Below, one piece after another: positions 16,489-26,600 of a stretch of 33,556 bases of DNA. The stretch's first letter is position 1, and every line of letters starts with the position of its first letter. The translations under genes were made by a program, and so were the position numbers. The notes under the pieces are model-generated. The model was not told where the DNA came from and searched no databases. It was given only the letters and a program-made list of their open reading frames with translations. Origin of the DNA: Bacillota bacterium (GTDB taxonomy: Bacteria > Bacillota > Clostridia > Lachnospirales > Lachnospiraceae); assembly GCA_023399455.1 (NCBI GenBank), contig JAEWPN010000038.1:1-33556 (forward strand), given 5' to 3'.

Positions 16489-17376
16489 CTAACTTTCATA
16501 AGTTTCTGCTTTAATTAATTTATTGATAAGAAAAGATACTATTAAACAGAGAACCAGCAATATGACGGATATGGAACTTGCATAGCCGTATTTGAAATAT
16601 TGGAAGCCCTGCGTGTATAAATGCGTTGCCAGCACGTCTGTACTATGATTAGGACCGCCTTGTGTCATATTATAGACTAAATCAAAAAATTTCAGGGAAC
16701 CGATGCAATTTAACGACAAGGATATGGTCACCATCGGTTTTACAAGCGGAAGCGTCAAATAGCGGAAGGTCTGTCCCTTGGACGCACCGTCAATATACGA
16801 GGCTTCGTATAATTCTTTTGATATTCCGCTGATTTGTGCTATGTAGAGCATCATTGTCGATCCTACATACTGCCAGAGTGCAATGCAGGCGATAACCCAC
16901 ATAGGCAGAACGATAAATCCCTTTGTAGAAGAAAGCCACATCGGACCTTCTACGCCGAAGTAGGCCAGCATCTGATTGATTCCCATCTTGGGATTAAACA
17001 TGAATGCCCAAAGCAAACCCAAAGCTGCTGAAGAGAGAACGCAGGGAAGATAATAAACATTCTTAAAGAAGTTCCTTCCATGCTTTATATTCGTTAGAAA
17101 AACCGCTAACAGCAATCCGGTAATCTGCTGTGAAACAGCTGAAAATATCATGAAGAATAATGAATTTTTAAGAGCTGTCCTCATCGTTTCATCGTCCGTA
17201 AATAAATTGATATAATTCTTAAGTCCGACAAATTCCGGCTTTGTCAGCGCATTATAGTCACACAAGGAATAATAAAATACCTGTATAATAGGAATAAATA
17301 AAACAAGTGTAAATAAAAGAAATGCGGGTGCAATAAAAATGACAATCGCTTTTTTATCTTTTAAAATCTTTTCCAT
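16489..17376 (-). CDS. CUT1 sugar ABC transporter permease (MalF-like)
   Basis: A 295-residue permease with six predicted helices. I take the ATG at 17376 as start because GGGAGG lies 11 bp before it; an in-frame GTG four codons upstream overlaps that ribosome binding site and is less likely. N-terminal FIAPAFLLFTLVLFIPI (14-30) is the first helix, and the EAA loop is ELYEASYIDGASKG (188-201) followed by LTLPLVKP (207-214). VYNMTQGGPNHSTDVLATHLY near the end is the usual MalF-type signature. It pairs with the MalG-like subunit encoded downstream and follows the binding-protein gene. Confidence 0.94.
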   Translation of the reverse strand: MEKILKDKKAIVIFIAPAFLLFTLVLFIPIIQVFYYSLCDYNALTKPEFVGLKNYINLFTDDETMRTALKNSLFFMIFSAVSQQITGLLLAVFLTNIKHGRNFFKNVYYLPCVLSSAALGLLWAFMFNPKMGINQMLAYFGVEGPMWLSSTKGFIVLPMWVIACIALWQYVGSTMMLYIAQISGISKELYEASYIDGASKGQTFRYLTLPLVKPMVTISLSLNCIGSLKFFDLVYNMTQGGPNHSTDVLATHLYTQGFQYFKYGYASSISVILLVLCLIVSFLINKLIKAETYES

Positions 17377-17402
17377 TAGGGAACCCACCTCCCGATGCTT
17401 TT

Positions 17403-17438
17403 TTAAAAGAATACGGGACTAAATTTCAAGCCCCGTAT
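17403..17438 (-). terminator. Intercistronic hairpin between binding protein and permease genes
   Basis: A 7-bp stem ATACGGG (17411-17417) with CCCGTAT (17432-17438) and a 14-nt loop, followed on the minus strand by TCTTTT. It lies in the 85-bp gap between the binding-protein stop and the permease start. Such hairpins often protect the upstream mRNA or end part of the transcripts, so that binding protein is made in excess of permease. Confidence 0.5.
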
Positions 17439-17461
17439 ATCTTCTTAATATTCGTTACTTT

Positions 17462-18844
17462 TTAATTCCAGACATTTTTTTCATAGAAGGACTGTACTTT
17501 CTGGAACGCGTCCTCCGAAGTAGCATTTCCGAGGAAAATATCTACCATAGCGTTATCGAAAACATCTCCTGCTTCCACACTCGCCAGGGATTCATTATAG
17601 AAGCCGAAAGTACCCGTCATATTAGCAAGGATATCCTGAACATAGGATAACTGTGCAGGCGCCTTGGAGTAATCGATTTCCACATTGGTTACAACCGGAA
17701 TCTTTCCTCCCACCTCTGCCGTATATTTCTGCGCTGTATCATCCGTAAAATATTTCATCAATGCAATTACCGCATCAGGATGTTCTGTAGAAGAGCTCAT
17801 AACAAGGTTATCTGTCTTAACGATCATGCGATTCGGGTCAGCTCCTCCGGTAACCGCCGGAAATTGGAACACACCGCATTTGGGCTCAAAATCAGGATTA
17901 TTACCGTTAACCTGAGCTATAGCCCAAGAGCCCTGGATAAGCATTGCCGCTTCGCCGTTATAGAATGCGGCCGTTGCCTGATCATTGGAATCGCCTGCAG
18001 CCGTTGCCTGGAAGTATTGGGATAACTCTTTCAGCTTATTGCCCGCGTCGATAAAAGTAGGATCTGTCCATTCCATCTGATGTTCTGCAATTTTCTGAAG
18101 ATTATCAGGGCCGCCGACACGATCACAAAGATAACCCGCTACCATGGATAAACACCATGCCGTTCCTGCGGAGCAGGAAATAGGAGTATATCCCGTGTCT
18201 TTGATTTTCTGACACGCTGTTAGCAATTCCTCATAGGTGGAAGGAACTTCCGCACCCGCTGCTTCAAATATCTCCGTGTTGTAGAATACACAAGCAGCCG
18301 CAAAATTCGTTGGAACAGCCATTATTTTTCCGTCATATGTAATTCTTTCGAAGATACCTCCACTGAAGCTGTTATACCAATCCTTTTCCTGGTTCGTAAG
18401 TATATCCGTTAAATCAGCCGCAACGCCCGCATCTACGTACTGTGTCAGATTAGGTCCCGGATTACAAATGAATATATCCGGCGTATCCTTCGCTGCGATA
18501 AGAGCATTCAGTTTTGTATCATACTCTTCCAGATTCGTAGTTATAACGTTAACATGATAGGTTCCTGCATAATCATTATTAAATCTGTCGATAACCTCTT
18601 TATAACCTTTGGTAATTAAATCTTCCGTAGCCTCTAGGTCATCCCAAAACATCCATGTGATTTCCACTTCTTCTCCGGTTGAAGCCGTTTCAGTTTTTGT
18701 TCCCGTCTCAGCCGCATCGGTAGTCTCTGTACTGCTGCTTTCGGTTTGTGCCGTACTTCCCGTATCCGTAGATACGCCGCATCCTGACAAAAGACTTGTA
18801 ATCATTCCAACCGACAGTAACAATGACAATAATTTTTTCTTCAT
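17462..18844 (-). CDS. Sugar-binding lipoprotein of a CUT1 ABC transporter
   Basis: A 460-residue extracellular solute-binding protein (SBP_bac_1-type). It has a lipoprotein signal peptide with the lipobox LLSGC, the lipidated cysteine being C22. A Ser/Thr/Glu-rich spacer (23-60) follows, then the binding domain starting EVEITWMFWDD (59-69). ICNPGPNLTQYVDAGVAADLT and AAFYNGEAAMLIQGSWAIAQ are the family's usual hinge segments. It would capture oligosaccharides outside the membrane and pass them to the permeases encoded next. It begins after GGGAGG and is the first gene of the operon. The neighbouring GH3 and GH43 genes suggest xylo-oligosaccharides. Confidence 0.93.
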   Translation of the reverse strand: MKKKLLSLLLSVGMITSLLSGCGVSTDTGSTAQTESSSTETTDAAETGTKTETASTGEEVEITWMFWDDLEATEDLITKGYKEVIDRFNNDYAGTYHVNVITTNLEEYDTKLNALIAAKDTPDIFICNPGPNLTQYVDAGVAADLTDILTNQEKDWYNSFSGGIFERITYDGKIMAVPTNFAAACVFYNTEIFEAAGAEVPSTYEELLTACQKIKDTGYTPISCSAGTAWCLSMVAGYLCDRVGGPDNLQKIAEHQMEWTDPTFIDAGNKLKELSQYFQATAAGDSNDQATAAFYNGEAAMLIQGSWAIAQVNGNNPDFEPKCGVFQFPAVTGGADPNRMIVKTDNLVMSSSTEHPDAVIALMKYFTDDTAQKYTAEVGGKIPVVTNVEIDYSKAPAQLSYVQDILANMTGTFGFYNESLASVEAGDVFDNAMVDIFLGNATSEDAFQKVQSFYEKNVWN

Positions 18845-18966
18845 TTACTTTACCTCCCTATTTTTACTTTTTGGCAACTTCATAACTTTGTAACTTTAAA
18901 ATAACATACTGCTTTTACTCTTTCTTTCGAATAATTGCCTTATAATTATTAATTATTGCTATTTTA

Positions 18967-18994
18967 GTTATATTAAAATTATTATTATTGTCAA
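18967..18994 (-). promoter_or_regulatory. Probable sigma-A promoter of the sugar transporter operon
   Basis: On the minus strand a perfect TTGACA -35 (18989-18994) and TATAAC -10 (18967-18972) are 16 bp apart in the 360-bp gap between the binding-protein gene and the divergent AraC gene. Transcription would start near 18960, leaving a leader of about 115 nt. The gap is very AT-rich; no gene, riboswitch or clear catabolite-response element was seen in the rest of it (18845-19204). Confidence 0.6.
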
Positions 18995-19204
18995 AATATA
19001 CTATAATATAACTTGTTTTTATAACATATTTAACAAATAAAATTAATTATGGATTTAATATATTTACTTTTTTGTCTTGTATTGCTACTATTTTATTAAA
19101 TTGTTAGGTGTTTTTTATTTATAATTTGGCAATAATTAACTCATAAAAATTGTCATATACACTATTAATTACTTTTTGATTGATAAACAGGGGAAGTGAC
19201 CGAT

Positions 19205-20065
19205 ATGATTGAGAATTTAAAAGGTATTTATGAAACTGTAAATTTTAAAGAAAACACGAATTTAAGACTTTATGATAACAATAAATATGAAGACTATCCG
19301 CCTCACTGGCATACACCTCTCGAGATTATAATGCCCACTGAAAGCACATATACGGTCATATGCTGTGAGCATACCTTTGTGCTGCGGGAAAACGATATTA
19401 TTCTTATATGTCCCTGCTGCCTGCATACCTTATATGCACCTCAAAAGGGCAGAAGAATTATTTTTCAGCCGGACATATCTGTCCTTCGTGAGATAAGAGA
19501 ATTGGAAACTGTACTATCCATATTATCTCCTGTCATTGTCATAACTCCGGAGGAGTATCCTCAGATCCATCCACAGGTTCAGGCTTTGTTATTGGAAATC
19601 AAAGATGAATATCTGAAAAACACTCCTCTTTCGGAGGCAGCTATCTACGGAAAACTTCTTTCCATTCTCATTTTGATCGGACGCAGTTATACGGAAAATA
19701 GAAAGACATTTGACGTTACGAATAATAAGCAGCAGGAATATACCGAAAAATTTATGTATATATGCGATTATATAAGCGCTCACTGCACGGAAAACCTGAC
19801 TCTGGATGACGCAGCCAGCCTTGCGGGTTTCTCTAAGTTCCACTTTACAAGGCTATTTAAGCAGTTCACTAACGTGTCCTTTTATAAATATTTAAACCAA
19901 AAAAGGATTGCTACGGCAGAAAAGCTTCTTGCGAATCCTCAGTATACAATAACGGACGTTGCCTTGAATTCAGGATTCTCAAGCCTCTCTTCCTTTATCA
20001 GGATGTTCAAGATCATTAAGAATTGTACGCCCACGGAGTTTCGGAGCATGTATACCATTTCATAA
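19205..20065 (+). CDS. AraC-family transcriptional regulator with cupin sensor domain
   Basis: A 286-residue regulator. I prefer the ATG at 19205, with GGGGAAG upstream at a normal distance; a GTG three codons earlier is possible. The N-terminal cupin-like domain (about 20-90) has the HWHTPLEI element (34-41) typical of sugar-sensing AraC proteins. The C-terminal AraC/XylS DNA-binding domain (about 183-284) has two helix-turn-helix units, LTLDDAASLAGFSKFHFTRL (198 to 217) and ITDVALNSGFSSLSSFIRMFK (249 to 269). It is divergent from the sugar transport operon and convergent with the GH43 gene, so it most likely activates one or both in response to their sugar. Confidence 0.93.
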   Translation: MIENLKGIYETVNFKENTNLRLYDNNKYEDYPPHWHTPLEIIMPTESTYTVICCEHTFVLRENDIILICPCCLHTLYAPQKGRRIIFQPDISVLREIRELETVLSILSPVIVITPEEYPQIHPQVQALLLEIKDEYLKNTPLSEAAIYGKLLSILILIGRSYTENRKTFDVTNNKQQEYTEKFMYICDYISAHCTENLTLDDAASLAGFSKFHFTRLFKQFTNVSFYKYLNQKRIATAEKLLANPQYTITDVALNSGFSSLSSFIRMFKIIKNCTPTEFRSMYTIS

Positions 20066-20075
20066 AATCAAATAC

Positions 20076-21599
20076 CTAGGTAAGAATCAATTGTGTAAAA
20101 CGGGCATAATTGCCGTTATTAGCATCATGATTGGACGTCGCATAGATACCCATGGTACAACCAACGAAACCTCCGGCAGCCTCCGAGGTAAGACCGCGGA
20201 TATCGGTACTATGCAGTGTCCTTCCCTCCGTTATGCAAACTAGCGAGAGCCCCTTTACGTGCATTTTCAGCCTATAGGAGCTTGCTGCCTCCTCTTCAAA
20301 TAAGACGGTCTCTTTTTCTTTTTCCGTCTTTATTATTCTCACCTTACTTCCATTAACGGAGGCATCTGAAGCCGTTACGGTAAAACGAACATAATTTTTT
20401 TCATTATATAAGTAAACTAGCCCCGCCTCTTGCCCGCCGTAAGGAATAAATTCCATCGTCGTTTCCATGGAAAAGTCTCTGGAAGTAACTCTCACTCCAA
20501 TGTAAGCAGGAGACAGCTCATCTAATATATTTTGAGGAAGGACCTTAAGCGCGAGCCTTCCGCCCTCTTCCATTCGATACATGTCCTTCTCCGGAAAACG
20601 GAAAAAGACGCATCTATAATCCAGGGAATCTTTCCATTCAATATTCCCTCTATTGCCAAGAGCAGTTACTTCCCTTTCTAAAGCAAAAGGAACTTCTTGA
20701 ACCTCCGTCAGCTTACCTTCTCCCGGATTAACGATCGGCCAGTCGTTCTCCCATACGAGTTCAGCAAAAAAGGTCTCCCTGCCAAGGGGAGCATACCCTT
20801 CCTCCGGCCTCGTTCCGAGCATAACGATATACCAAAGGCCCTCCGGCGTCTCGATGATATCCCCATGACCCACATTCTGTACTTTCGCATCATGTCCAAG
20901 ATGTCTATGGGTGAGTACCGGATTATAAGGGCAAGCCTCATAAGGACCGAATATATCCTTACTTCTTGCGAAGCAGATACTATGTTCATAACTGGTTCCG
21001 CCCTCCGCTATGAGCACATAGTAATATTCTCCCCTTTTATATAAATGGGGACCCTCCGCCCAAATGGCATTTTTCATGGATCCATCCCACACTACATGGA
21101 CTTCTCCTGTCAATTCTCCTTTGCTCAGATCCAATTTCTGTATCCATATTTCACAATCACCGTAATATCTCGAATCCTTTTTGCCGCGCTGCCCGATATA
21201 ATAACAATCCTCCCCCTCGAAATACAAGCTTGGATCGATTCCCGGCGCATCTTTTAAATAGATAGGGTCCGACCAAGGCCCTTCCGGTTTTTTAGCTGTC
21301 ACATAAAAATTCCCCCCTCCGGACACGTTCGTTGTAATCATATAGAATGTACCCTCATGATACCGGATACACGGGGCATAAATTCCCTGAGACATTCCCG
21401 CACCCTTCAAGGAAAGCTGTTCTTCACGCACCAGCACGTGACCGATCTGCTCCCAATGCACCAAATCCCCGCTATGAAAAACAGGGACTCCCGGCGCATA
21501 AGAAAATGTAGAATTCACAATATAATAGTCCTTTCCGGCTCTGCAAATCGACGGATCCGGATAAAATCCCTTAAGTAACGGATTACGAACACTTCCCAT
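20076..21599 (-). CDS. GH43 beta-xylosidase/alpha-L-arabinofuranosidase
   Basis: A 507-residue family 43 enzyme without signal peptide. The ATG at 21599 follows GGAGGTAATT, which decides the start over a TTG four codons upstream. The five-bladed propeller domain (1 to about 310) shows the three catalytic acids: D15 in GFYPDPSICR, D122 in PGIDPSLYFEG and E182 in IWAEGPHLYK. NSTFSYAPGVPVFHSGDLVHW (29 to 49) is typical of the xylosidase branch. A C-terminal beta-sandwich domain (about 325-507) is as in GH43 xylosidases. It should cut xylose or arabinose from imported oligosaccharides, together with the GH3 enzyme. It converges with the AraC gene with 10 bp between the stops. Confidence 0.92.
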   Translation of the reverse strand: MGSVRNPLLKGFYPDPSICRAGKDYYIVNSTFSYAPGVPVFHSGDLVHWEQIGHVLVREEQLSLKGAGMSQGIYAPCIRYHEGTFYMITTNVSGGGNFYVTAKKPEGPWSDPIYLKDAPGIDPSLYFEGEDCYYIGQRGKKDSRYYGDCEIWIQKLDLSKGELTGEVHVVWDGSMKNAIWAEGPHLYKRGEYYYVLIAEGGTSYEHSICFARSKDIFGPYEACPYNPVLTHRHLGHDAKVQNVGHGDIIETPEGLWYIVMLGTRPEEGYAPLGRETFFAELVWENDWPIVNPGEGKLTEVQEVPFALEREVTALGNRGNIEWKDSLDYRCVFFRFPEKDMYRMEEGGRLALKVLPQNILDELSPAYIGVRVTSRDFSMETTMEFIPYGGQEAGLVYLYNEKNYVRFTVTASDASVNGSKVRIIKTEKEKETVLFEEEAASSYRLKMHVKGLSLVCITEGRTLHSTDIRGLTSEAAGGFVGCTMGIYATSNHDANNGNYARFTQLILT

Positions 21600-21656
21600 A
21601 ATTACCTCCAATCCAATACCTTAGTAAAATCATTATAATTTATCAATTTTTGCTTT

Positions 21657-21686
21657 ACTATATAATTCTTGCTCTGCTTCTCTCAA
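21657..21686 (-). promoter_or_regulatory. Candidate promoter of the GH43 gene
   Basis: TTGAGA (-35, 21681-21686) and TATAGT (-10, 21657-21662) on the minus strand with 18 bp between them, about 60 bp before the GH43 start. A second TATAAT-like element lies at 21632-21637 but without a matching -35. Confidence 0.4.
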
Positions 21687-21698
21687 TTATTGTTTTTA

Positions 21699-22658
21699 TT
21701 AGGAAGTTGCTTTTTCATCGATACTCTTCTTAAGCATTTTGCTTCCCCATTCGTACATGCCCTTATTGTCATACATCCTATAATCACATTCCAGACAAGC
21801 AATTAAAAACAGGTAAATATCATACCATTTTGCCCTTTTCAGCTGCGAGCAGCTCAATCCTTCGATTCCATAACCTTCAAAAAAAGCTTTTTCCAACCCA
21901 TAAGTCCTAAATCCTACTTCCATAAGTTCATCGGCCCATAGGCACCTTTCGAAATCGATGATCCCGGTTACTGTAGTATTTTCAACAAATACATTCCCAG
22001 CCCATATATCCCAGTGAACGAACTTCGCTTTCTTCACCTCTTCAAATATCTTCTTGTCGGCCTTCAGCATGGATAATACCTTTTCCTCGGAAACCGGTAT
22101 GGAGATATTCTTACGTCTTGCATCGGAATAAGTGTCCATCACCATCGAACAGAATACCTCATACCAATTAGTTCCTTGTTTTTCTTTCTGTCCGTAATAA
22201 CCGAAGACATCATTTTCAATACTGTTAATCGCTTTCGTGTACTTCCCCATTTGGAAGAAAATCTCATCCTTTTCCTCTTGCGTCATCTTGTCAGCAATGC
22301 TTGAAAAACTGCTGCCTTCCAGCTTCTCCATGAAAAAATAACCGCTTTCACATATTTCACATCCGTTATCATAAAATAATACCCGCGGTACAGGAACAAC
22401 GGATTGCTCCTCCATCATTTTCATTGCATTCACTTCACTTAGCATAATATCTTTTTCATGAGTCATTATAATCGCATCCGGAGGAGGTGCAATCTTCAAT
22501 ATCACATCCCTTTTCTCTAAGCTTATCTTAAATGCGACGTTGAAAAAGCCTTCCGTCAATTCAACCATATTTTTTATTTTTTCTTGCGGAAAAGCTTTAC
22601 AAATCATTTGCTCAATGCACTGTTCGCTTACTTTGTTTTTCGTTATACTAACCGGCAT
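21699..22658 (-). CDS. APH-fold small-molecule kinase (aminoglycoside phosphotransferase family)
   Basis: A 319-residue protein with the APH/choline-kinase fold. The ATG at 22658 follows AAAGGAG and is preferred over a TTG six codons upstream. Visible elements are the nucleotide-loop TEGFFNVAFKI (35-45), the lysine of DVILKIAPP (51-59), the hinge FFMEKLEG (108-115), the catalytic loop VHWDIWAGN (214-222) with D217 and N222, and the metal-binding DFE (235-237). The usual HGDLHPGN reads HWDIWAGN here, as in some Firmicute members. Family members phosphorylate aminoglycosides, choline, homoserine or sugars, and many have no known substrate, so drug resistance should not be assumed. It follows the sortase terminator and appears to be a single gene. 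Confidence 0.8.
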   Translation of the reverse strand: MPVSITKNKVSEQCIEQMICKAFPQEKIKNMVELTEGFFNVAFKISLEKRDVILKIAPPPDAIIMTHEKDIMLSEVNAMKMMEEQSVVPVPRVLFYDNGCEICESGYFFMEKLEGSSFSSIADKMTQEEKDEIFFQMGKYTKAINSIENDVFGYYGQKEKQGTNWYEVFCSMVMDTYSDARRKNISIPVSEEKVLSMLKADKKIFEEVKKAKFVHWDIWAGNVFVENTTVTGIIDFERCLWADELMEVGFRTYGLEKAFFEGYGIEGLSCSQLKRAKWYDIYLFLIACLECDYRMYDNKGMYEWGSKMLKKSIDEKATS

Positions 22659-22791
22659 TCTTATCTCCTTTGGCAATGTGATTATATTTAGAAATTATAT
22701 CGGTTTTTATGTGATTTATTTTAGGATTATTTTATCATATGATCTGTAGTTTTCCTATCTTATTCTTTTCTAGCAGTGTATTATGCAGCAA

Positions 22792-22840
22792 AAAAATAGC
22801 TGATTTGACTTCTTGCAAAAAGTTCAGATCAGCTATTTTT
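22792..22840 (-). terminator. Intrinsic terminator of the adhesin-sortase operon
   Basis: A 13-bp perfect stem, AAAAATAGCTGAT (22792-22804) with ATCAGCTATTTTT (22828-22840), flanked by T-runs in both directions. It is placed 39 bp after the sortase stop and before the kinase gene. Confidence 0.9.
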
Positions 22841-22878
22841 AATTCAATTACGTAAATCCGATTTGTTAATTTAATTTC

Positions 22879-23682
22879 TTAGCTTTGCTTGGCTATTACA
22901 AGAAACCTTCCATCTTCAGTATGATAAGAGCAAGTGGAGAGAGTGAGAAATCTGTCGCCGTACTGCACATCTACTCCGGTTTGGTAAAGAGATTTCTTCT
23001 TTACTTCTTCGATATAGCTGTCAAATTCCTTCTCCCCAGATAGATTCACAAAAAAATACTTTTCTACTTGTGAATTATCGGCGGCGTCTATGGGGAAGGC
23101 TGCCAGAATTTCATATTCTTGTACCTCTTCGGATGTATAAAAGAGGATTTTTTTATGCGCTCTCCAATACGTTTTATCCTGATAGGATAAGAGGCCTGAA
23201 AACATAGAACCGTTTTTCATATTGTGGCCATAAACGATTACGTTGTCGGAGCGTGGGGTGACGGAACAGGCTGCATCTATAAAAGGTACCCCTGACAATG
23301 AATACTTTTGCACAAAATTCCTATGCAAATAATATTCTCCGTCCTTTGGCGTATACATTACCGGATAGTCTATCATCGTATCCTGAATCGTAATCCAACC
23401 TACGATGTCACTATTTTCCTGCTGCAACGCCGTTAAATCAATAAAACCTTTGCTTTCTGCCCCGGCAAGAGGCACATCCCCGGATAAATCCATGGGAGCC
23501 GTGCTCCTGCCATCGGCTGTTTCAATCAATCTATGGAATTCTGCTGCATCGTGGGAGAGCGAGTAGAAATAAATTCCAACGCTCAGGCATCCTGCAACGA
23601 CAATTACACAAAGAATTCCAATACATAGATCAATCGCTTTTTCTTTTGTACTTTTTGCATATCTTTTGTACTTATGAATCAT
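22879..23682 (-). CDS. srtB: Class B sortase
   Basis: A 267-residue transpeptidase anchored by an N-terminal helix (about 17-41) with the enzyme outside. The class B fold is shown by DIVGWITIQDTMIDYPVMY (92-110), the catalytic H153 in VIVYGHNM, the nucleophile C251 in TLSTCSY and R259 in EDGRFLVIA. I take the ATG at 23682 as start; it overlaps the last 11 bases of the adhesin gene, so its translation is probably coupled to that of the adhesin. A TTG four codons upstream is possible. It cleaves a C-terminal sorting signal and links the protein to the cell wall or to other pilin subunits. Its substrate is almost surely the adhesin encoded just before it. Class B sortases process haem-uptake proteins in some species and build pili in others; the domain make-up of this substrate suggests an adhesin or pilus-like role. 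Confidence 0.94.
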   Translation of the reverse strand: MIHKYKRYAKSTKEKAIDLCIGILCVIVVAGCLSVGIYFYSLSHDAAEFHRLIETADGRSTAPMDLSGDVPLAGAESKGFIDLTALQQENSDIVGWITIQDTMIDYPVMYTPKDGEYYLHRNFVQKYSLSGVPFIDAACSVTPRSDNVIVYGHNMKNGSMFSGLLSYQDKTYWRAHKKILFYTSEEVQEYEILAAFPIDAADNSQVEKYFFVNLSGEKEFDSYIEEVKKKSLYQTGVDVQYGDRFLTLSTCSYHTEDGRFLVIAKQS

Positions 23683-26600
23683 AGTAATAGCCAAAAATTT
23701 TTCTTTTGTATAAAAAGAGCACCATCACTCCGACAACCGCAATCAGCGTAACAATAATAATAGGTATCAGAGGCATACCGTCCCCTGTCTTGGCAATAGA
23801 AGATGCCGGCAAGAGTACACCGTCTTCATCCACATATGAGTAAGTACCATCGGCATTCTGCACTCTTGTATATGTTCCCAGAACATTGCCGTCCTTATCC
23901 ACCAAGATAATCTTGTCAGGGGCGTCCTTTCCGTTGGGATCAGGCACCTCGCCTGTCTTGTACTTAGGAACTACGGAAGACTTGGAAGAAGTAGTATTAT
24001 CCGGATCTTCAGGATCCTTACTGCCGCCATTAGACTCATCTACGTTATATGTATTTGTAAAATGCGCCACACTGGCCGTATCCTTCGAAATAATTCCGGT
24101 TTCACCAGTAGATTTCTTCACATACCCTTCCGAAGAATAATCAGCTTCCTCTACGGTATACGATGTACCTTCCAAAATCCCGGTAATCTCTATAGACTGT
24201 CCGTCCGCGAGCCTGATTATATCCCCACTCGCTATCGTTCCGTTATCCAATCCTATACCCGTATAAGAATAAGTCTTACTCGTATTGAAAGTGACGGTAA
24301 ATTCGAATTCCTTGCTTTTGTTTCCTCTGTTTCCTGCAACCGTCTTAGCAATAGAAAGAACTCCGTTATTTTTAGAATTAATGAAAGATGCAGTACTTGT
24401 TATTCCATCCTTTATCAATCCTGTATCCGCATTTTTCGTTGTAACATAGCCCTCTTCAGAATAGTCCTTTTCAGTTACAGCATATTTTGCTCCTTCAGGA
24501 AGATCATGAATTGTAATAGATTGTCCATCAGAAAGCTCAATCTTTCCACCGCTCGCTATCGTTCCGTTAGAAACTCCATTTCCTGAATAAGAATAAGAGC
24601 CGTTCGCATCTTTAAAATTTACATTAAATTCAAACTTTTTAGTTTTGTCTCCGGCATTTCCTTCTACAGTTTTTTGAATAACGAGTTCACCTATATTTCT
24701 CGCATTTCTAAAGACAGCGGCACTGGTTTTCGTATTTTCTATTATTCCCGTATCTCCTGCTTTTGTAGTGATATATCCTTCACCGGAATAGTCGTCTTCG
24801 GTAATCTTATAAGTCGTATTTTCAGGCAGACCATCTATAGATATACTTTGGCCATGTTTTAACTTTATAGTACCACCGTTAGTTATCGTTCCGTCAGGTA
24901 CACCGCCCAGACCGGTATAGGAATAGGAACCGGTAGCATTGAATTCTATTTTGAAATTAAATTCCTTATTAGAATCTGCTCCGCTGCCCGAAACTATTTT
25001 TTGAACGACCAATCCTCCGATATTTTTAATATTCGAAAATGATACCGTTTTTGTTTTATCAACTTCTACAGTCCCTTCCGCATCACCTAATGCCATCGAG
25101 ACATAACCTTCTGAAGAATAATCCTCTTCTTCTACCTTATAGGTACTCTCCATAGGTAAATCTAATACTTTAAAGCTTTCCAAATTAGATAATTCAAAGG
25201 TATCTCCGCTTTTAACCACTCCACCCTTTACAATTTTATTATCCTTATCAAAGAGATTATATGCATATGCCGATGTAAGTTCTATGCCGTTTTTATCATT
25301 CAAGAGTAATGTAAATTCAAATTTTTTTGAAAGGTCGGCACCTGAACCAGCCACCGCTTTCGAAATCAAAAGATTGCCTGTCGTGCCATCCTTATAATTC
25401 TTAATATCGATATTATTTTCGACAGTACCGTCTATGCTTGTTACAGGAATACCCGATCCATTCTTTTCCACATGAACCATATATTCTTTTTCCGAAGGAG
25501 TATATCCCGTCGGTACTTCTGTTTCTTTTAGGATGTAATCACCATCCGGCAGAGCTTTTAAAGAAAGAACTCCGCTTGCATTAGTAATTCCTTCTCTTAT
25601 AACTACTCCATTGGAAGAATATAATACAAATTTAACACCTGGTATTCTAAGATTCGTATCTCCATCTGTTTTTGTTATTTCAAACCAGCCGTTTCTTTGA
25701 TACAACGCGCCGGATGCGAAGCTTGCGAGGCTGAATGCCGAGAGTCTGGATACAGGAGATCCTGTGGATTTAACAAATTGTACCGTATTATTTATATCCT
25801 TTCCGTCTCCAGTTATATCGGTATAATAAATCAATCGATAAGACTGGCTTGAATCCGGAGGATAAAACTTAAGAGTCCGCATTTCATTATCATACGTTAA
25901 TATATTCTTATCAGGAAGAGTTAACTCAGTATCTTCCGTATATGATCCATCTTTATTCAGCTTCAATTCAAATATTTGTATATTCTTCTTTCCGGTCGCA
26001 GCATCATTAATCAGCAATTCACCTTCACTATCAATTCTTAGGTCGATACCCGGATTAAGAATATCCTTAATATAAGCATCGGTATAACTAATGTCATAGG
26101 GTCTGTAATCTATCGTCCATACCAAATAATCTTGATTAACATAACTTTTATCTACATCTTTTGTAACTATAGAATTTTCAATTATAACATCGGTATTAGC
26201 ATTAACTCCCACGGTCACCTTCGTATTATCTATAAGATTTACATTATTTTTTTTTGTATAATTTTTAATTTCACTTAGATAGCCTTTTGCAGTATCTTCT
26301 GTTGGGCCTGCTTTCAACAAAATAACGTAACCTTTATTAAGATCAGTAAAATTAAAAGTCATTTCCTGTCCTTCATCCGCATTGACAGATGCATTCGGTC
26401 CGGCTACTTGCATAACAGATGAATAATCTGATATATAACCTGTTGCATTTACCTTAGTACCATTTCCTGTCCCCTCATAAAGCAAGAAGTAATCGTCATC
26501 CTTAATTTTTTTGAATTCCCATCCTTCCGGGAGAGTATCTTTTATTTTATAATCTCCTATCATTTCATCTATATTGGTGGTAACGCCATCTGTTATATCG

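Noticed and set aside
18845..19204. Catabolite-response (cre) element in the transporter control region
   Set aside because: No match to the TGWNANCGNTNWCA pattern was found on either strand by eye.
24062..24586. 174-codon open frame on the plus strand opposite the adhesin repeats
   Set aside because: It is the antisense of a repetitive coding region, is rich in Arg, Ser and Cys with no domain, and has no ribosome binding site. A shadow frame.
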